Shown here piece by piece: positions 22,592-32,537 of a stretch of 64,000 nt of DNA. The position numbers were made by a program, and so were the translations under genes. The DNA comes from Linnemannia elongata. Lineage: Eukaryota; Mortierellomycota; Mortierellomycetes; Mortierellales; Mortierellaceae. Positions within the stretch are counted from its first letter, which is position 1, and every line of letters starts with the position of its first letter. A model generated the notes under the pieces. That model did not search any database. It was not told where the DNA came from and saw nothing but the letters and a program-made list of their open reading frames with translations. The DNA lies in the NCBI GenBank assembly GCA_036320915.1, contig JAXBDG010000013.1, positions 1,674,001-1,738,000 of the forward strand. The letters are read 5' to 3'.

Positions 22592-25420
22592 GACGAAAAG
22601 GAGTTATGTATATTATGTAGTGGGTTTGGAGAGGGAAGCCGATCGATGAGATAAAAATTGAATGTGGAGCGGAAAAAGGAGGGAAGACGTGGAGGAGGAG
22701 AAGGTTGAGTGTGATCTGCAGGAGGAGGTTGAAGAGGCGGGTATTGTGCAGATGAGAGAAGTGTACACACACACAAGATGGTAGGGAGGGCGAGAAACAA
22801 AGGAAGGAAGGATAAACTTGTGAAAAGGAGGGCGGCAGATCGTTCCTTTTTATACATTCGAAGGAATGGTGCTAGCTAATGAAGTACAATTATTCCATAG
22901 TCCCCGGACGGAGATTTTCTTTGCCTTTGTGTGAGATAACGTTACCTCACCCAGCCAGACCTAGCGATCAAGCCCTCTGCCTTCTTTCCTTCGTCTCACT
23001 CAATTAGTAAACGAGGCTATGATGCGATAGCACACGTTTGTCTTTGATATTTTTACTTTAACAGCCAGCCAGCGCAACGGTTGACCTAATGGGAGGCGGT
23101 TGTTCACCTTTTGCTTCTCGCGGACCCTCATTTGGCCCATTTTCTGTCGTCTTTGTAACTCTCCGGGGTTTGAATCTGATGAAGGATTGGTTAGAAATCA
23201 AGAAGTCTTACTCCCTCCTAACGTATAGGATGAAGGCATTAAACATGAAAAAAATGAAAAAGAGGTTCATGTAAACGAGTAGGAAGAATCTCAAGCTGAG
23301 TCCGGCACCCCGATTGCACACATCACACACCACTCACAACCCACTTTCACTTCCACTCCTCTCCAGCCCTTCTTTCGCACTCAAAAACAATTGAACGAGA
23401 GGAGGACAACAATGCCAACTTCCGTATTAGGGACATAGAAGGCCGTTGCGATGGCGTGCTCGCTTCTAACCCAGCTAGGCTCAATCGAGTAGCGAAATTT
23501 TCAACGAAGCGGCCAAAGGGAAACCCCAGTGTCAGAGTCGTTGACACACAGACACATAACCCATTCCGTAGACCAGAGACCAGAGAATCCAGGGGGGCGA
23601 GAGGGATTAATAATGCGAGGTATGGTATGGCGTGCTTTTTTAGTACTCCTCCAACTTACTTGTTCCTTTTGCGTTTCTGTGCCTTTTAGGTGGATGACGG
23701 CTCCACCTTATTTTTTTTTCTTTGCTTTTCTTTTCAGTTCTGTTCTGTGCTAGACATTACGCGAGGTTACACATGCGCTCACTCACCATCCGCACTGTAC
23801 TGTCCACGCAATATGATGCGATCCAGGTCAACCTGTTCAACTCGACACAAGACACAAAACGACAACAAAACTGCAAGTCTAGAAAATGCATTGGATTCCG
23901 GGTCTTTGTCACTTTTTTGACTTTAGCCTTTTGACCGCCGACCCTTACCCCCTGACACATCGTTGTCACATCCTCCAATCCTAATCCTTTGTTCAATAGT
24001 TCTAACTTCTTGGATCCGATCAATCTTTGCGCCCATGTCCCTGAAATGTAAGGCGCCAGTCTTGCGAGAAAGAAAAACAAACAAAGAAATTAAGGACCTG
24101 AGTGTAGCGCCTTATCACATGGACCGAGCCCCCCCCCTGCACGTTTTTTTTTCACTCGATTTCTTAATGTTGTCCTTGTTGTGGACGAAAAGGTGAGCAA
24201 CAAAACCAAACAAACCAAAACGATCCCTCCACTCGGAGAAAAAAGGGCTAAACGTTGTTTTTGTGCGTGTGTGTGTGTTCCTCTGTCCATGACTCTTTCA
24301 GGAGAACTTATTTTTTGACTCTCTCTTCCTCTCACGCCTACTCGCTCTCGATCACACCTTTTGGAATTTGGAACGAAGGACAATAGGTCTAGTGAGGGAA
24401 ACGGCGCAATGATTGAAAATCTATTCCGCTGGGCAAACAAACCCTCCTCCTTTATCCAATTTGTTTTCGCTCCCATTCATTATTTTCCGGCCTATCTGTC
24501 CTCTCACCTCCTTGCAAAAGATGTACGTATGCATGCTGATACAAGGGCATGCCTTGTTTATTTTCTCACACTAGAGAGACACTGAACCCACGCATACTCA
24601 TCTTGCACCACTCCGCCGTTTATTCTCACCATTCGGTCTGCGCACACACACTAGTCAGCTCCATTAGGGAAGGGATCCGATCGTAAGAATACGACTTTTT
24701 TTTGTCTTGTGTTTTATTTTACTTGCATACTGCTTATCCCCTCCGTTCACCGTTGCATAGGCCTTCTCTGTCTTTAGTAGGAATCGATAAAGACGATAAA
24801 AGATAATGCAATGGTACCTTTTTTAAGAAAAGAGTGATCCTGAAGGAGGAGGTTGCCTCTGAAAGAAGTAGGGCGCCATAGTGTGTCGATCAAAATATTG
24901 TTGATCAAGAACGAAAAAAAACTAGAGCCGTTATCAGTGATAAGGTTTGCTGACCAATCAGAGGACTTGAAGTATTGCCACCAACTCTTCCACACACCCA
25001 GCCGAAGGCACAGATTAGATGGGGTAGTAAGCAACACCTGCCTGGATGGGCTGTTCGTATTGTCCTTTTTCGTTGCTATCGTTTGTATTCATTCTTGTTC
25101 GATCCTTTCGAACATATCTAATTCAGAACACAGAAGATGTTACAGGTAGAGCAATCAAGCAACAATTAGATCCGTAACGTTATTGACCGAATGGAGCTAG
25201 TGAAAACTTGAATATGATAGCCATGTCATGTCGCCACAGGGTCCATTAAGATATTCACATTTATTTTATAAAATAACCTTGTTAATACTGACTTTCCGCC
25301 TCTAGATGGCTGCTGTGAAGCCAAGAAGCAGGGTTTGTAATGCAGTCCTGGTGACCTCAGAATATGTCCATCTTTGACCGTGTCGGTGTGTTGTTCATAC
25401 CGAGTACACCTCCAGACACG
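22592..25420. other. Long intergenic region without intact genes
   Basis: The OPT promoter should occupy the first few hundred bases from 22592. Beyond that I see no intact gene. A minus-strand open stretch at 24774-25037 (about 87 residues, starting MLLTTPSNLCLRLGVW) reads more like protein than its surroundings, but I cannot name it. Bases 25260-25420 may hold decayed WD40 sequence of the adjacent pseudogene. Confidence 0.45.
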
Positions 25421-26065
25421 TCAAGTATGAATGTTCTCTGGCGAAAATGCGCAAAACATGGACATTGGCGATGCGTTCAGAGTGTGGCATTCTACGTATA
25501 GAGTTTCCACTTGCTCTATGTCGGGTTCCTCCTGTGGGATCCGAGTTTCGGATGAGTTGACCCCATTCAAGTCTGACCCCCGCAACTGTGTAGAGGCGGA
25601 CCCACCGGTCGGACGATTATCTCCTGGGACGCGAACACTTTGGTCGTCCGCTCCCCCAAACTTCGTATAGGCTCGGAGCAAGGCTGTGACGGTGTTCACT
25701 CCAGCCAGGTCCGGTAAAAAATTTGACTTGGGCAACACAAGGAGCACGTACAAGTTATGCTTGAAGCCTGACTGACTTAGAACTTGTTCCGCGAGAGAGT
25801 CGATAAATGATAGTTCTTTGACAAAATGTTGCTAGGATAGTGGATGGTCACTAACTGAGGTTGAGACGGCGTCGTTAGGATCTGATAAAGCTTGCAGGAC
25901 AAAATCAGTGGTTCGACTAATAATGTTCAAAATGGCGCAGGAGTGAAAGTAGTCCGAAGTGGATGGATGAAAGAAGCGGTGTTGGTTGCCGGCACGACTC
26001 AGCAGACCAGAGTCTTGGAGGAGGCTTTTCGTACAGGGTTGGGACCAAAGAACCGCGCCTATTCT
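25421..26065 (-). pseudogene. Decayed NACHT / pentapeptide-repeat / WD40 (NLR-like) gene fragment
   Basis: Read on the minus strand, 26089 down to 25421 is one frame broken by a single in-frame TAG at 25832-25834. Before the stop it encodes SLLQDSGLLSRAGNQHRFFHPS and YFHSCAIL, which look like the end of the winged/helical region after a NACHT NTPase. After the stop it continues QHFVKELSFIDSLAEQVLSQ, then VTALLRAYTKFGGAD, VRVPGDNRP and QLRGSDLNGVN. Those read like a worn pentapeptide-repeat block (A[DN]LxG units) and end in CAFSPE, the usual entry to WD40 repeats. At 26037-26058 another frame reads ARFFGPNP, so a frameshift lies near 26031-26040. The NACHT core and propeller are missing. Family assignment rests on recall of motif style in Mortierellaceae proteins; no search was made. 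Intact members are proposed fungal innate-immunity or self-recognition proteins. Confidence 0.62.
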
Positions 26066-26967
26066 ACAAATAAGTTTTTCACCACACAATATCTCTGTGT
26101 CTTGTCGTCACGTCGCTTACCTTCGGGCTCCACTGCCAAGTACATCAATATTACACGCCACCAAAAAACCATAGTTAAGGGTCAACAAGCAATCTCGACC
26201 AAAATACAGACATAAAAAAAAACTTTCACTCCTTCTGTTGACCAAACTCCCACTTTCTTTCCCCACTTCCCCCCCTCCTCCCCTTTCCACCTTCCCCGTT
26301 CTCCCACTTTCCACGAAAAAGGTAAACAAGATGCTTCATTCCTTTCCCATAAAAACAAGATCGACTACTTTTTTTTCCCCCCAACGTGTGTGTTTTTTAG
26401 CAATGATGCTTAACGATTAGTCTTTATGACGTCTCTTCGGAGCCATGGATCCAACATACCCATTACCCTGAGCCACAAAACACACATTTTTTTCTTCAGA
26501 TCTCTTTTTCTCTCTGAGAATCAGATCTCAACGAAAAAAAAAAAAAAAAAAAAAGAAACAAGTGAACCTTGCGATCTAACTCGAGTTTTCTTTTTTACCT
26601 TTGTTTTTTTTGCAGGTAGTATCCCACAACGACGACGACAACAAGGCACAACACGAAAAAAAATAATAGAATGAACGACAAATCAGTTGTTAACAGCATG
26701 CGCAAAAGAAATAAAAACAAACGATAAAAAAAAGAACAAACGGAAAGCAAAAGCTATTTATTATGGTACAGAAAAATGTTATTGGTATGGACATTGGAAG
26801 GTGGATATGGCAGAGATATGTTGTAAAGGTATAAAGATAGAGTGTTGACGAAAGGGAAGGGAGGCAAAGAATAAAGAGGGTAATGCTTTTGTGCGTGCAA
26901 AAGAACGTAGCTAACAGACGCCAAGAACGTTTCTCGTGTAGAAGATGAATCTAAGGCAAAGCACAAT
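26066..26967. other. Intergenic region
   Basis: This stretch lies between the pseudogene and the 3' end of the Gid4-like gene. It holds an A-run at 26535-26554 and further A/T-rich sequence. A possible remnant of the pseudogene upstream part is suggested by a short frame near 26110-26190 on the minus strand; it is not secure. Confidence 0.4.
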
Positions 26968-28658
26968 TCAACGGAACTCGTACGATCCAAACGACTTGCG
27001 CTCCTCCACATGGCTCAACGACAACTGCTGGAACCTTAGAGAAAAACAACAACATAGAATAAGATGTCAGAACGCGATCCAGTTTGGTATTCCATCATGG
27101 CAATTGAACAACACACTTTCACAAAACCAGGAGAAAACAAAAAAATAAAAATGTTGGACCTACTTTTCGCTGGACTGGTGGTAATAGTAACCATTGATGT
27201 GTCCACTCCGCTTGTTGTAGCAGATGTAATAGAATCCTGCAAAGCTGGCGCCTGTGATCCCCTCGACACGATGATCGGGTACCAAAAAGTGTTCTTTCCA
27301 TCGCATAAACACCACATCGCCGTCCTTCAGATCATCCTGGTGTGCCTCCATGTTGTACAGACTACCCTGGAACTGTTGGAACAGGGCCTAGAAGCGAGAG
27401 CGAAAAAGGATGAGCGGCGAAGCGAGAAGAGGCGTAATAGAGATGCAGAGTTAATAAAGTAAGAAGTTGGCTTTCGTTTTTGGTCACACATGCTATACAT
27501 GCATGAAAGAAAAAAACAACAACCATATCCAATTTGACCACAGACACGTTTTTTCCCTTCTTCGAATTGAGCTTTGGTCGTTTCCCAATTCCCTTCTCCC
27601 TTTCTTTTTGTTGGTTCGGTGTTCCTTTTGGTCCGGTGGTTTCCTTCCATGATGCTTACCCAATGCTCTTGGTCGGTGCCTTCGGTAGCATCCCACTTCC
27701 GTGTCAGAAACGAGTACTGAGGACCGATAATCTCGGCGTCAAAGAAGGTCGTCAGCTCCGGGTACTCCCTTGTCAGTCCTTTGATGTGTAGGTATCCACA
27801 TAACGTCGAGTCATTCAAATTGACATGCTATTACATCGAGTTGGAGGAAGGGGAGGATAGAGAAAAGAGAAATGAGAAGTTCAGTCAGTTAATGTGCCGA
27901 TTATTATGCGTCGCATCCTTTTCTTTTCCTCCGCGCACTTCCTTCTTTCAAAAGAAAAAAAAACAACAACATCCGTCCAGGCTATAAAAGTCAAAGAGGA
28001 GTGTAGATGTTACCTTGATGTCGACGACAACATCATAACTGTTGGTGCCCGACTGCTGCTTGCCCTTGAACTTGCTCCCCGGATACAAATGACAACACCT
28101 GGTCGGCAGCAACCTCACTCCCTCATAGGGATCCCTCCTCCTCAATCTCTGCAACCTCACCATCTGTTCCCTCCTCTGCTTCTCCTGCTCCTCCTGCCGC
28201 TGTTGCTCCTCCAGTTGCTCCTGTAGACGTTGTTGCAACAGCGCGAGCTGCTGTTGTTTCAGAAGTGCTTGTTGTTTAAGCTGTGCAAACCCTGGTTGAT
28301 CAACATCGGCAGGGCAGTGGAGTGGACAAGAGACCAGGTGGCCTTGGAAGAGGACTGAGGACGAGGAAGACTCGAGGAGGGTTGTGAGTTCTGACTTGCT
28401 TTGGAGGCCGTTTAGGATTCCATCGATGAGGAGCATGTTGTCGGAGGAGATGGTGGGTGATGAGGGGCAGGTGCATTGGCAGACGACATCGGTGTCGGTG
28501 GTGGAGACTGACAGGGGGGAAGAGGTGGAGGTGGAGGCCGTTGAGGACGACGGAGAGGACGACTCGGATAAAAGGGAAGTGTCGAGGACAAGGTCGAGGG
28601 TGGTGATGGCGGTGGCCTCGACTGGGTCAGCAGTGGCAATCCTTGCAAAGACTGGCAT
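26968..28658 (-). CDS. GID4: GID complex substrate receptor Gid4/Vid24 homologue
   Basis: Four minus-strand exons, 28658-28014, 27827-27660, 27387-27164 and 27034-26968, encode about 367 residues. The C-terminal half is the Vid24/Gid4 beta-barrel: LYPGSKFKG (191-199), [77 protein letters not shown] and the terminal YEFR. Known role: within the GID/CTLH E3 ligase the barrel binds N-terminal proline-type degrons; in yeast it targets gluconeogenic enzymes after glucose return. The N-terminal part is unusual. It has Ser/Thr-rich sequence, a Cys-rich patch (CQCTC and SCPLHC), and a Gln/Glu-rich coiled coil at about 122-175. All four exon joins reproduce uninterrupted family sequence. The ATG at 28658 is the only suitable start in exon 1. 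Confidence 0.94.
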
Positions 28659-30308
28659 TGTTCAGAGCTCTATTTTTTTCTTGTGTTCCGTGCAATAGGG
28701 TGATGTTGAGTTTGAATGAAGGGAGGTAGTGTGCCGAGGAGTGCTGTGCAGGGAAGGGAAGGGAAGGAAGGAGTTATCGTTGGTTGCTGTAGTTGTTATT
28801 ATAGTTGTTATGGTGAATGGTTGAAGTACTGGCGGTGTGGAGAAGTAGTTGTAGTGAGAGAGATAGGTGGTGGTTGTGTGAAAGAAAATAAGAGAAGAAA
28901 AGGAAGAGGGAGGAAAGAAGGATGGAGAAGGGTTAAAGAAGAAAGAGGAGGCAAAGTCTCGGCGTAGCACCTTTTTTCTTTCCACATTCAAAAATATGGA
29001 AGGAAAAGAAAAAAAAGAAAAAAAAGAAAAAAAACGAACGGCAGGGCAGGGGACGGGAGGGCACACAAGGCAAAGAGGGACAGAGGGACAGACTATTGAT
29101 TGATTCACCACCCACATTGCACAGAGACCATAAAAACGAATGATGCTAATTCGTACAAAACCAAATAAAAAATCAATGCAAAGGTGGGACAAGAAAAAAT
29201 GAAGGTGCCACCTGACAACGACAGACCCACCGACGGTGTCAAGAAGTGAGAGCAGCAACTTCTTGAAGACATTGAAGACACGAAGATGATGATGATGAAA
29301 AAGAAACAACAGTAGGGAAGGGTGCTAATGTGACCGATTCATCTCTCTCTCTCTCTCTCTCTCACTCGCATGGGGGACGAGCAACTAACCAAACGATCGT
29401 TGAAACAAACACCTTTTTCCCTTGTCATCTCAATTCTCAAATCTCTCACTGCTCCGCTGTTCTTTGCTGTCAATGCACTTTCACAATCCTTCTCTTTTCT
29501 CACCATCTCAAAAATCTTGCGCGCTTCCATTTGTCAACACGCCGTCGTCCACCACCACAACCCATCTTAGCCCAGTCAAGCAAAGCCCAACTAGCCAAAA
29601 GAAAGGAAAAAAAAACAAATCGACTTTGCCCAAAGGAGTGACTTAGGAGGAGGGACTGCAATAAACAGTGACTCAGGTAGTGGCATGAATTCGAGTGCAT
29701 CTCCCCTCCCTGCCTTTTTCCACTTTTTCGACCTTCATCCACACCCCCTTGATTTCACCTTTTTTTTTTTTTTTTCTCGTTTGCTTTCTATGCCTCTCTC
29801 CGTCTCTCTTTCGGGTATCTGGGTTTCCCTTTCCCTACCTTTCACCATTGACAACAAGATGGTCATGAGAGGAGCGAGGAAGGGGAGGAGACACATCTTC
29901 CTCTCGACATCTTTCCCCTCTCTTCCTTACACGGTACATTAGTCGGGATCAATTGGAATCCAAGAATAAAACCCATTTTTCTGTACCGTTACGAGAGAGT
30001 GAGTTGTGGTGTGGTTTGCTGGTGCTGGTGTTGGTGTTGGACTGGACGTGTGACACCCATCCAATTGCCAATAATTCGGTCGTGTCGAAATAGAGCAGTG
30101 GCAAGGAGAGACCCGTGGGACCAGTCAATAAAAGGCCCCCCCTGTTCAGCACCCCCCCCCCCCCCCCCCTCTCTCGTTTGTTCATATGTTGCTTTGCTTT
30201 GCCCAATCGGGTCATTTGTGAACAATAATAATCTGTATGTATTTCAAGATGACAATTAAAAAAAAAAAAAAAAAAGACGTTTTTCTGCAAACTATCAAGC
30301 TATGGTCT
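28659..30308. other. Intergenic, simple-sequence rich
   Basis: This holds the promoter of the Gid4-like gene and the 3' side of the deiminase gene. Simple sequence includes a GAAAAAAAA repeat at about 29001-29034, a CT repeat at about 29342-29363 and an 18-base C-run at 30152-30169. No coding exon that I trust. Confidence 0.55.
30152..30169. repeat. C18 homopolymer (G18 on the minus strand)
   Basis: Eighteen consecutive C lie about 140 bp beyond the stop of the minus-strand deiminase gene. A shorter C7 run lies nearby at 30136-30142. On the transcript strand this would be a long G-run. Confidence 0.9.
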
Positions 30309-31685
30309 CTAGACGATAGGGACATCATGAGTTGAACAATGAATCCCTCCACCGCCCTTGACCAAATAATCAATCCTGACCGTCTCCACCTCCCTGTCAG
30401 GAAACTGTTCCTCCACAATCTTCTTTGCCTCTGCATCCGCTTCCTCATCTCCAAACTCGGGCATCACAATCCCTCCATTCACCATCAAGAAATTCAAATA
30501 AGTGTTAATCCCACCCGACCCATCCTTCTCACATAGCTCGACTCCAATCTCTTCAAACACCGCGACTTCCTCGGGAGGGATACGACGGGTCTTGGAGGGG
30601 TTTGGTTCAGGGAGGTCGATAATTCGGAGGGAGTTTCCTTTGGCGTCGGTGGTGGTGGAGAGGACTTGGATCGCTTGAGCGTATTGATCTCTCCAGGCTT
30701 GGAACCATTTCGAATGCAATGGCAACCCCTGGGTCTGGGACTCGGGTGGAGGTTTGCTGACCATCACAACTCCGGGGGCGACAAAACGAGCGAGGGCGTC
30801 GATGTGTGAATCCGTGATATCGTAGCCCTTCAAACCCTTCAACCAGATCACCTTCTTTATACCCAGCTCTTCTTTGAACGTCTCTTCCAAATCTGAACGG
30901 GTCTTGTTAGGGTTACGGTTGTCGTTCACGATACTGGACTCTGTCATGAGGAGAGTTCCTTGGCCGTCAGATTCGATGGCGCCTCCTTCAGCAACCATCC
31001 GGGAGACGAGGCGGCGGGAGGAGGTGCTGTTCCAGTGCTTGATGAGTCGTTCTCCGGCGTGGGTAGACAGGTTGTAGGGGGCCTTTTGACCCCATCCATT
31101 GAAATTGTAATCCACTCCCACCAACTCTCTCTCCCCCTTCCCTTCACCACCATGGCCACCAGCACCGTCCTTGGGACGCGTCATGAACAATGGAATGAAA
31201 TCCCTCGCCCACAAATCATTCACAGGAATCGGCAAAAACTCAATCTCATGGGTCTGGCCTTTTCCAACAGATGCCTTGGCTTCCTCGACATGCTCTGGCC
31301 GAACAAGCATCTGAACGGATTCGAATCGTGAAACAGCCTGAGCAATACGAGCAACATCTCCTTGGAATTTTGGATTGAGGGGTCCCCAGTGTGTAGGCCA
31401 GGCCATGATGATCCGTTGGTGAAGTTCCCATTCTGCGGGGATTCGACGGCCACGGGGGTCCATGGTTGTTGTGATCGCGGCGGCGGTTGTAATCATGGCG
31501 GCGCGAGGTTGGAGGTTAAGATTTGGGAGGGAACGAGAGAAGAGATGGTTCTTGATATTGGAGGACGAAGATCGGGAGGAAAGGGAATAAAGCCCACGAG
31601 TTGCTGCAGTGGTGGTAGAGGTATGGAACATGATTATAAGGATGAGGAAAGAAAGAAGCGCGATTTGATGTTGAGGCGTCTTCAT
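30309..31685 (-). CDS. Secreted agmatine deiminase / peptidylarginine deiminase-family enzyme
   Basis: A single minus-strand exon of 458 residues from the ATG at 31685. The start is chosen because it opens directly into a signal peptide (IALLSFLILIIMFHTS, cleavage near TTAA). Seen: the PPAD fold motifs IPAEWELHQRIIMAWPTHW, NDLWARDFIP, NFNGWGQK, EGGAIESDGQGTLL, DSHIDALARFV and TYLNFLMVNGGI. The catalytic cysteine is C450 in GGGGIHCSTHDVP. Known chemistry: hydrolysis of a guanidinium group, agmatine to N-carbamoylputrescine in plants and bacteria, or arginine to citrulline in bacterial PPAD. The acidic, Arg and His positions needed are present. A secreted form with Asn-linked sequons (for example NLST and NSTS) points to an extracellular or vacuolar substrate; which guanidine compound is used is open. 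Confidence 0.88.
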   Translation of the reverse strand: MKTPQHQIALLSFLILIIMFHTSTTTAATRGLYSLSSRSSSSNIKNHLFSRSLPNLNLQPRAAMITTAAAITTTMDPRGRRIPAEWELHQRIIMAWPTHWGPLNPKFQGDVARIAQAVSRFESVQMLVRPEHVEEAKASVGKGQTHEIEFLPIPVNDLWARDFIPLFMTRPKDGAGGHGGEGKGERELVGVDYNFNGWGQKAPYNLSTHAGERLIKHWNSTSSRRLVSRMVAEGGAIESDGQGTLLMTESSIVNDNRNPNKTRSDLEETFKEELGIKKVIWLKGLKGYDITDSHIDALARFVAPGVVMVSKPPPESQTQGLPLHSKWFQAWRDQYAQAIQVLSTTTDAKGNSLRIIDLPEPNPSKTRRIPPEEVAVFEEIGVELCEKDGSGGINTYLNFLMVNGGIVMPEFGDEEADAEAKKIVEEQFPDREVETVRIDYLVKGGGGIHCSTHDVPIV

Positions 31686-32537
31686 TTTTTTTTTTGTGTT
31701 ACTTTTAAGCAGTTTTGTCGTGTTTTTTTTGTTGAATTCGATACAAAATAGGCAAAAAAAAAGAAATGTTGGTAACAGTAGGGGGGTGCTCGAACCCGTC
31801 CCTCTATTTATGGGAAACTTGGACGACAGCACAGCCATCGCAGCCATTATGAGTAACCTTTTCTACCCATTTACCTCTAACCAAGGGATTGGCGTCCTTT
31901 CCCGGTAAACAATTGTGTAAAGCAAGACCCCCCCCCACCCTGTCGTTGCGGAGTTTGTTGTTCATTGAAGGGCGTGAAGGGTAGGCTGTTCGTTGGACGC
32001 CTCAAATTCACTTGTTGATAATGGACATCCATCGTATCAAAAAAAAAAAAAAAAAAAAAAAAAAAGCACGATCTCCACCATATGAGGAGGCGATGATGTC
32101 TGTGCCTGTCAGTTTTTTTTTTGGGCTTTTGGGCTCTACGACCTAGAAATTAACACTGCACCTATGCGAGGACAAGGCGAGGGAAAAAAAAAAGAGAGAG
32201 AGAGAGACAGAGCATCTAGTCATGCTAGACTAGCCGCTTGCCAAGCATACCAATTGATGCCTTTTTTCTTTTGTATTTTTCAGTCCAGCATACATACACT
32301 TGGACCGTCAAAAATAGGCGATACCTAAGATACACGTAGACCAAACGAAGGCCAAGGACCTCTCTGTACAGTAGTGTTTGTTATTTTTTCGAGAGAAGAA
32401 ATAGAGAAGGGGGACCAAGAAGATAAAAAAAGAAAGTGTCTAATACGTCTTTTGTTGTTGTTGTTACAATGCTCTAATGTTAATAAAAACGTAAAAAGAA
32501 ATGATAGCAATGAATGAAAATAAATAAATAAATAAGT
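31686..32537. other. Intergenic region
   Basis: Promoter of the deiminase gene and 3' region of the OSGIN-like gene, both minus strand. Contains an A-run at 32039-32065 and short GA repeats near 32193-32207. No gene seen. Confidence 0.6.

Noticed and set aside
31775..31805. tRNA-like B-box (GGGTTCGAGCACC on the minus strand)
   Set aside because: The flanking bases do not form a T-stem and there is no acceptor, D or anticodon arm around it.
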